Assembly: GCA_041691815.1 (NCBI GenBank)
Contig: JBEPTZ010000173.1
Coordinates: forward strand, 1 to 7,685
Length of the DNA: 7,685 nt
Source of the DNA: 70-18 sp041691815
GTDB lineage: Bacteria > Pseudomonadota > Alphaproteobacteria > Acetobacterales > Acetobacteraceae
Direction: 5' to 3'
The position numbers and the translations under genes are program-made. Positions 4,479 through 7,685 of the stretch are shown here, piece by piece. Positions within the stretch are counted from its first letter, which is position 1. Each line of letters starts with the position of its first letter. The notes under the pieces are model-generated. The model did not search any database. It worked only from the letters and a program-made list of their open reading frames with translations, and had not been told where the DNA came from.

Positions 4479-6056
4479 TCATGAACTGTCCGTTATGTTG
4501 GCGGTCGGGCCAGCCGCCGCCCGGCGACGCGAGTCGGGCGGCGGCAGGTGCAGTTCGGCGCGCAGGCCGGGGTGGTTGTCGTCCAACGACAGCGTGCCGC
4601 CGTGCAGTGCGGCAACCGCCTGGACCAGTGCCAGGCCGAGGCCGGAGCCGGGTGTGGAGCGCGCGGCCTCGCCACGGAAAAACCGCTCGGTGGCGCGCTG
4701 CCGGTCTTCCTCGCGGATTCCCGGCCCCTGGTCGGAAACAGCGATGCGCAGGCCGTTGGAGTCGGTGCTGGCACGCAATTCGATGGTGCCGTCCGGCGGC
4801 GAGAATTTGACCGCGTTGTCCATCAGGTTGGCGACCGCCTGCTGGATCATGTCGCGGTCCCCGAACGCGGGCAGCGTCGCGGGAATCTCAGCCACCAGTT
4901 TCTGGCCACCCTCCTCGGCGACCGCATCGTACAACTCGGCGAGGTCCTGCAGCAGCGGCGCGGCATCGACCGGCGCGAAGGCCGAGCGGCGGGCGCCGGC
5001 CTCGATCTCGGCGATGCGCAGCAAGGCCTGGAACACCTTGACGATACCATCCAGGTCGGCCTGGGCGCGCTCGATGGCGGCGCGCAGATCGGCCTCGGTG
5101 GTGGCGTGGTTGGCCGCATCCTCCAGCCGCACGCGGGCGCGGGTGATCGGCGTGCGCAGGTCGTGGGCGATGGCGTTGGAGACCTGGCGCACGCCATCCA
5201 TCAGCCGGGTGATGCGGTCCAGCATGTCATTGATGGTTTCCGCCAGCAGGTCGAATTCGTCGCCGACCCCGGTCACCCGCACCCGGCGCGACAGGTCGCC
5301 GACACCGATTGCCGCCGCGGTGGCCGCCACGTCGGCCAGGGTGGCGCGGAACAGGCCGCGCACCGCCCAGGCGCCCGAACTCCCCAGGATGATGGCGATG
5401 ATCGCCGACCACAGCATCGCGTCGGTCAACAGGCTACGCAATTGCAGCCGCGCCTCCACGTCGCGCCCGACCAGCAGATGGAAGCCGCCCGGAATGTCGA
5501 AATGATGCACCCTGGCGAGGCTGCGGCGCCCGGCGCGGTCGATGCGCAGGTTGAACCAGGTCATGTCCATGGTGACGCCGGCCGGCCAGCCGTCCAGATT
5601 GCCGCTGAGGCGCTGGAAGCCGGGGCCGATCAGCAGGTAGATCGCATCGTCGTCGACATTGCCGGCGATGCGCTGGTCGATGGTGTCGATCAGCGCCGGC
5701 AGCCCGCCATCGGCATAGCGCTCGGCCAGGCCCTGCGAGTCGGCGTCGATCGCGGCGTCGGTCTGGCGGTCGAGCACGCCGGCGGTGGACCACCACAGGA
5801 AGGCGGCCAATGCCAGGGCGCTGGCGCCGAATAGGGCGACATAGATCAGCCCGAAGCGGAACCCGGCCGAGTTGACGAAGCTGTTGCCGGACCGTTTGGC
5901 GCGCCTAGCCCGCGCCGCCAGGTCGCGCGGCAGCGGCGGCGGGCGGATGCCGTGGGCCGGAAACGGCCGCGGCGGCGGCGGGGCGGCGAGCGTGCCGGAG
6001 GACGGCGGAGGCGGCGGGCCGTACAGCTCCGGCTCGGAAGGCACGCCCTCGGTCAC
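4479..6056 (-). CDS. HAMP-type sensor histidine kinase with proline-rich N-terminus
   Basis: A 525-residue inner-membrane sensor kinase, partner of the regulator encoded just upstream. Residues 1-55 are a Pro-rich, then Arg/Ala-rich cytoplasmic tail. TM1 spans about 66-89, a periplasmic sensor of about 120 residues follows, and TM2 lies at about 214-236. Next come a HAMP linker (about 237-290), the dimerisation domain with phospho-acceptor His298 in AIAHDLRTPITR, and the ATPase domain with N box NLMDNAVKF (410-418), G1 DQGPGI (442-447), F box ERFFRG and G2 GSGLGLAL (470-477). All catalytic motifs are intact. The GTG start at 6056 overlaps the regulator's TGA by four bases (GTGA), with GAGG four bases before it, which indicates coupled translation. 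The sensed signal cannot be read from the sequence; linkage to an HtrA protease suggests envelope stress. Confidence 0.93.
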   Translation of the reverse strand: MTEGVPSEPELYGPPPPPSSGTLAAPPPPRPFPAHGIRPPPLPRDLAARARRAKRSGNSFVNSAGFRFGLIYVALFGASALALAAFLWWSTAGVLDRQTDAAIDADSQGLAERYADGGLPALIDTIDQRIAGNVDDDAIYLLIGPGFQRLSGNLDGWPAGVTMDMTWFNLRIDRAGRRSLARVHHFDIPGGFHLLVGRDVEARLQLRSLLTDAMLWSAIIAIILGSSGAWAVRGLFRATLADVAATAAAIGVGDLSRRVRVTGVGDEFDLLAETINDMLDRITRLMDGVRQVSNAIAHDLRTPITRARVRLEDAANHATTEADLRAAIERAQADLDGIVKVFQALLRIAEIEAGARRSAFAPVDAAPLLQDLAELYDAVAEEGGQKLVAEIPATLPAFGDRDMIQQAVANLMDNAVKFSPPDGTIELRASTDSNGLRIAVSDQGPGIREEDRQRATERFFRGEAARSTPGSGLGLALVQAVAALHGGTLSLDDNHPGLRAELHLPPPDSRRRAAAGPTANITDSS

Positions 6057-6736
6057 GGCGCCTCGGCACGCAGCATATAGCCGGCGTTACGCACGGTGTG
6101 GATCAGCGGCACCGGGAACGGCTTGTCCACCTTCTGCCGCAGGCGCGAGACATGCACGTCGATGACGTTGGTCTGCGGGTCGAAATGGTAGTCCCACACG
6201 CCTTCCAGCAGCATGGTGCGGGTGACCACCTGGCCGGCATGGCGCATCAGGAATTCCAGCAGGCGGAACTCGCGCGGTTGCAGATCGACCTTCTGGCCGG
6301 CGCGCTTCACCTGGCGGGACAGCAGGTCCATCTCCAGGTCGGCGACCAGCAGCTTGGTCACCGGCCCCTCGCCCTTGCTGCGGCGGGCCAGCGCCTCGAC
6401 GCGGGCCAGCAGTTCGGCGAACACGAACGGCTTGGTCATGTAGTCGTCGCCGCCGGCGCGCAGGCCGCGCACCCGGTCATCGACCTGGGCCAGGGCGGAG
6501 AGGAACATCACCGGGGTGTTGTTGCCCTGGCTGCGCAGGGTCTCCAGCAGGCGCAGCCCGTCCACCCCGCCGGGCAGCATGCGGTCGAGGATGATCGCGT
6601 CGAAGCCCTCGCTGGCGCCGAGGAACAGGCCGTCGCGGCCATTATTTGCGTGCTCGACCACGTGACCGGCCTCCTTGAGGCCCTTGACGACGAAGCCGGC
6701 GACGTCCTTGTCGTCTTCGACCACCAGGATGCGCAT
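6053..6736 (-). CDS. OmpR/PhoB-family response regulator
   Basis: A 227-residue two-domain DNA-binding regulator. The receiver domain has the acidic pair Asp8-Asp9, the phospho-acceptor Asp51 (ILDRMLPGG), the switch residue Ser80 (FLSA) and Lys102 (TKPF). After a linker at about 118-127, the winged-helix domain includes LQPREFRLLEFLMRH and the recognition helix in NVIDVHVSRLRQKVD (190-204), ending HTVRNAGYML. It is full length with all key residues present. It should be phosphorylated by the kinase encoded just downstream and bind direct repeats in target promoters. The ATG is 2 bases after the protease stop codon. Its ribosome binding site GAGGAG (6745-6750, 8 bases before the ATG) is made from the last two Glu codons of the protease gene. 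The N-terminal sequence resembles the CusR/CopR-type metal-response subgroup, but this does not prove a metal signal. Confidence 0.95.
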   Translation of the reverse strand: MRILVVEDDKDVAGFVVKGLKEAGHVVEHANNGRDGLFLGASEGFDAIILDRMLPGGVDGLRLLETLRSQGNNTPVMFLSALAQVDDRVRGLRAGGDDYMTKPFVFAELLARVEALARRSKGEGPVTKLLVADLEMDLLSRQVKRAGQKVDLQPREFRLLEFLMRHAGQVVTRTMLLEGVWDYHFDPQTNVIDVHVSRLRQKVDKPFPVPLIHTVRNAGYMLRAEAP

Positions 6737-6738
6737 GG

Positions 6739-7685
6739 CTAGTTCTCCTCGGTTTTCGGCCGGCGGCCGACGGTAACGGATAAAGTAAGGTCGCGCGCCT
6801 GGCGCTCGATCACCACCGGCAGCACCCGGCCAGGCGGCGCCGCTGCAACGGCGCGGATCAGCGCGCGAGCGGTCTGAACAGGATCGCCGGCCACCTTGGT
6901 CACCAGATCACCCGGCCGCAATCCGGCTGCCCAGGCCGGGCCGCCGCGCTGCACAGCAACCACGCGCACCCCGGGGGCATGGCGCGCGGCAGCTTGCTGG
7001 TCCTGCAGCGAAACGCCGAGCCAGCCGCGCGCAATCGAGCCATGGGCGCGCAACTCGGCGGCGATATGGGCGACCAGTTCGCTCGGGATAGCGAAACCGA
7101 TGCCGACCGAACTGCCGGTCGGCGAGAAGATCGCCGAGTTCATGCCGATCACCTTGCCATCGGTGTCGAACAGCGGGCCGCCGGAATTGCCCGGATTGAT
7201 CGGCGCGTCGATCTGGATGAAATCGTCGAATGGCCCGGCACCGAGATCACGTCCGCGCGCCGAGATGATGCCGGCGGCGACCGAGCCGCCGAGGCCGAAC
7301 GGGTTGCCGCAGGCGATCACCCAATCGCCCACCTCCACCGTCCGGCTATCGCCCCATTGGGCCGCCGGCAGTGGCGCGGCGGGGGTAACCTGGATGACCG
7401 CCACATCGGTGAGTTCGTCGGCGCCGATCAGCTTGGCGCGAAGCTGGGTGCCGTTGGACAGGCTGACGATGATGCTGTCGGCATTGGCGATCACGTGGTT
7501 GTTGGTGACGATCACGCCCGACGGGTCGATGATGAAGCCGGAACCGGCGCCACTGACCTGCTCGCGCTCCACGCCGAACCGCTCGCGGAAGCGCCGGCGC
7601 AGTTCCGGCGACAATCCGGCGAACGGGTCGGCGCCGCCGGTGGTCTCGGTGACCGCGATATTGACCACGCTCGGCATCACCCGCT
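6739..7685 (-). CDS. HtrA/Deg-type periplasmic serine protease with one PDZ domain (5' end missing)
   Basis: The frame runs off the right edge, so the signal peptide or membrane anchor is not visible. A GTG at 7680 and the next ATG are internal: VMPSVVNIAV is the start of the protease domain in this family. Counting from that GTG, the catalytic triad is His62 (TNNHVI), Asp92 (LTDVAV) and Ser166 (NPGNSGGP), all intact. A single PDZ domain covers about residues 217-300, with GWLGVSL and GLRPGDLV; the protein ends at 313 (PKTEEN), so there is no second PDZ. The layout is thus DegS/HhoB-like rather than two-PDZ DegP-like. Such proteases cut misfolded or regulatory proteins in the periplasm. The stop is 2 bases before the response-regulator start, so the protease and two-component genes form one operon. 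This resembles the pairing of degP with regulators in other proteobacteria. Confidence 0.93.
   Translation of the reverse strand, partial: RVMPSVVNIAVTETTGGADPFAGLSPELRRRFRERFGVEREQVSGAGSGFIIDPSGVIVTNNHVIANADSIIVSLSNGTQLRAKLIGADELTDVAVIQVTPAAPLPAAQWGDSRTVEVGDWVIACGNPFGLGGSVAAGIISARGRDLGAGPFDDFIQIDAPINPGNSGGPLFDTDGKVIGMNSAIFSPTGSSVGIGFAIPSELVAHIAAELRAHGSIARGWLGVSLQDQQAAARHAPGVRVVAVQRGGPAWAAGLRPGDLVTKVAGDPVQTARALIRAVAAAPPGRVLPVVIERQARDLTLSVTVGRRPKTEEN

Noticed and set aside
4548..5834. Long plus-strand open frames (428 and 371 codons) opposite the histidine kinase
   Set aside because: They mirror a kinase with every catalytic motif intact and show no domain of their own.
6098..6742. A 214-codon plus-strand frame opposite the response regulator
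   Set aside because: It is a mirror of a complete OmpR-family regulator; Gln/His/Ala-rich with no motif.

Overview
The window looks like ordinary chromosomal DNA of a GC-rich alphaproteobacterium, most plausibly an acetic-acid-bacteria relative (Acetobacteraceae/Rhodospirillales). This placement is an inference from the strong G/C bias at third codon positions, the form of the Hsp33 chaperone, the HtrA/two-component operon and the short Thr/Pro-rich exported proteins. No rRNA, tRNA, CRISPR array, insertion sequence or phage gene was seen.

Left part (1-1425): the 3' end of a plus-strand gene for a repeat-containing protein that ends in a type I secretion (RTX-adhesin-like) C-terminal domain. 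It is convergent with a minus-strand flavin-binding gene of the pyridoxamine 5'-phosphate oxidase family. A hairpin lies at the junction.

Middle (1426-3986): a relatively AT-rich 237-base divergent intergenic region. It is followed by two small plus-strand genes for exported Thr-rich proteins, one with a cleavable signal peptide and one lipoprotein. A 140-base gap with two strong hairpins and a possible heat-shock promoter comes next. Then come hslO (redox-regulated chaperone Hsp33) and a closely linked lipoprotein gene of unknown function.

Right part (4014-7685), all minus strand: a tight operon reads right to left as HtrA-type periplasmic serine protease (5' end outside the window), OmpR-family response regulator and HAMP-type sensor histidine kinase. 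The spacings are 2 bases and a 4-base overlap. After 156 bases comes a small exported Cys-containing protein; the gap holds two tiny frames linked by ATGA overlaps. The operon is best read as an envelope-stress or protein-quality-control module in which a membrane kinase controls, or is controlled with, a periplasmic protease. With hslO and several exported proteins nearby, the window leans towards envelope and protein homeostasis.

I do not see a clear new defence or mobile system. The points most worth a second look are the 34-residue repeat secreted protein, the candidate leaderless heat-shock promoter of hslO, the paired Thr-rich exported proteins, the ATGA chain behind the kinase, and the unusual proline-rich N-terminus of the kinase.
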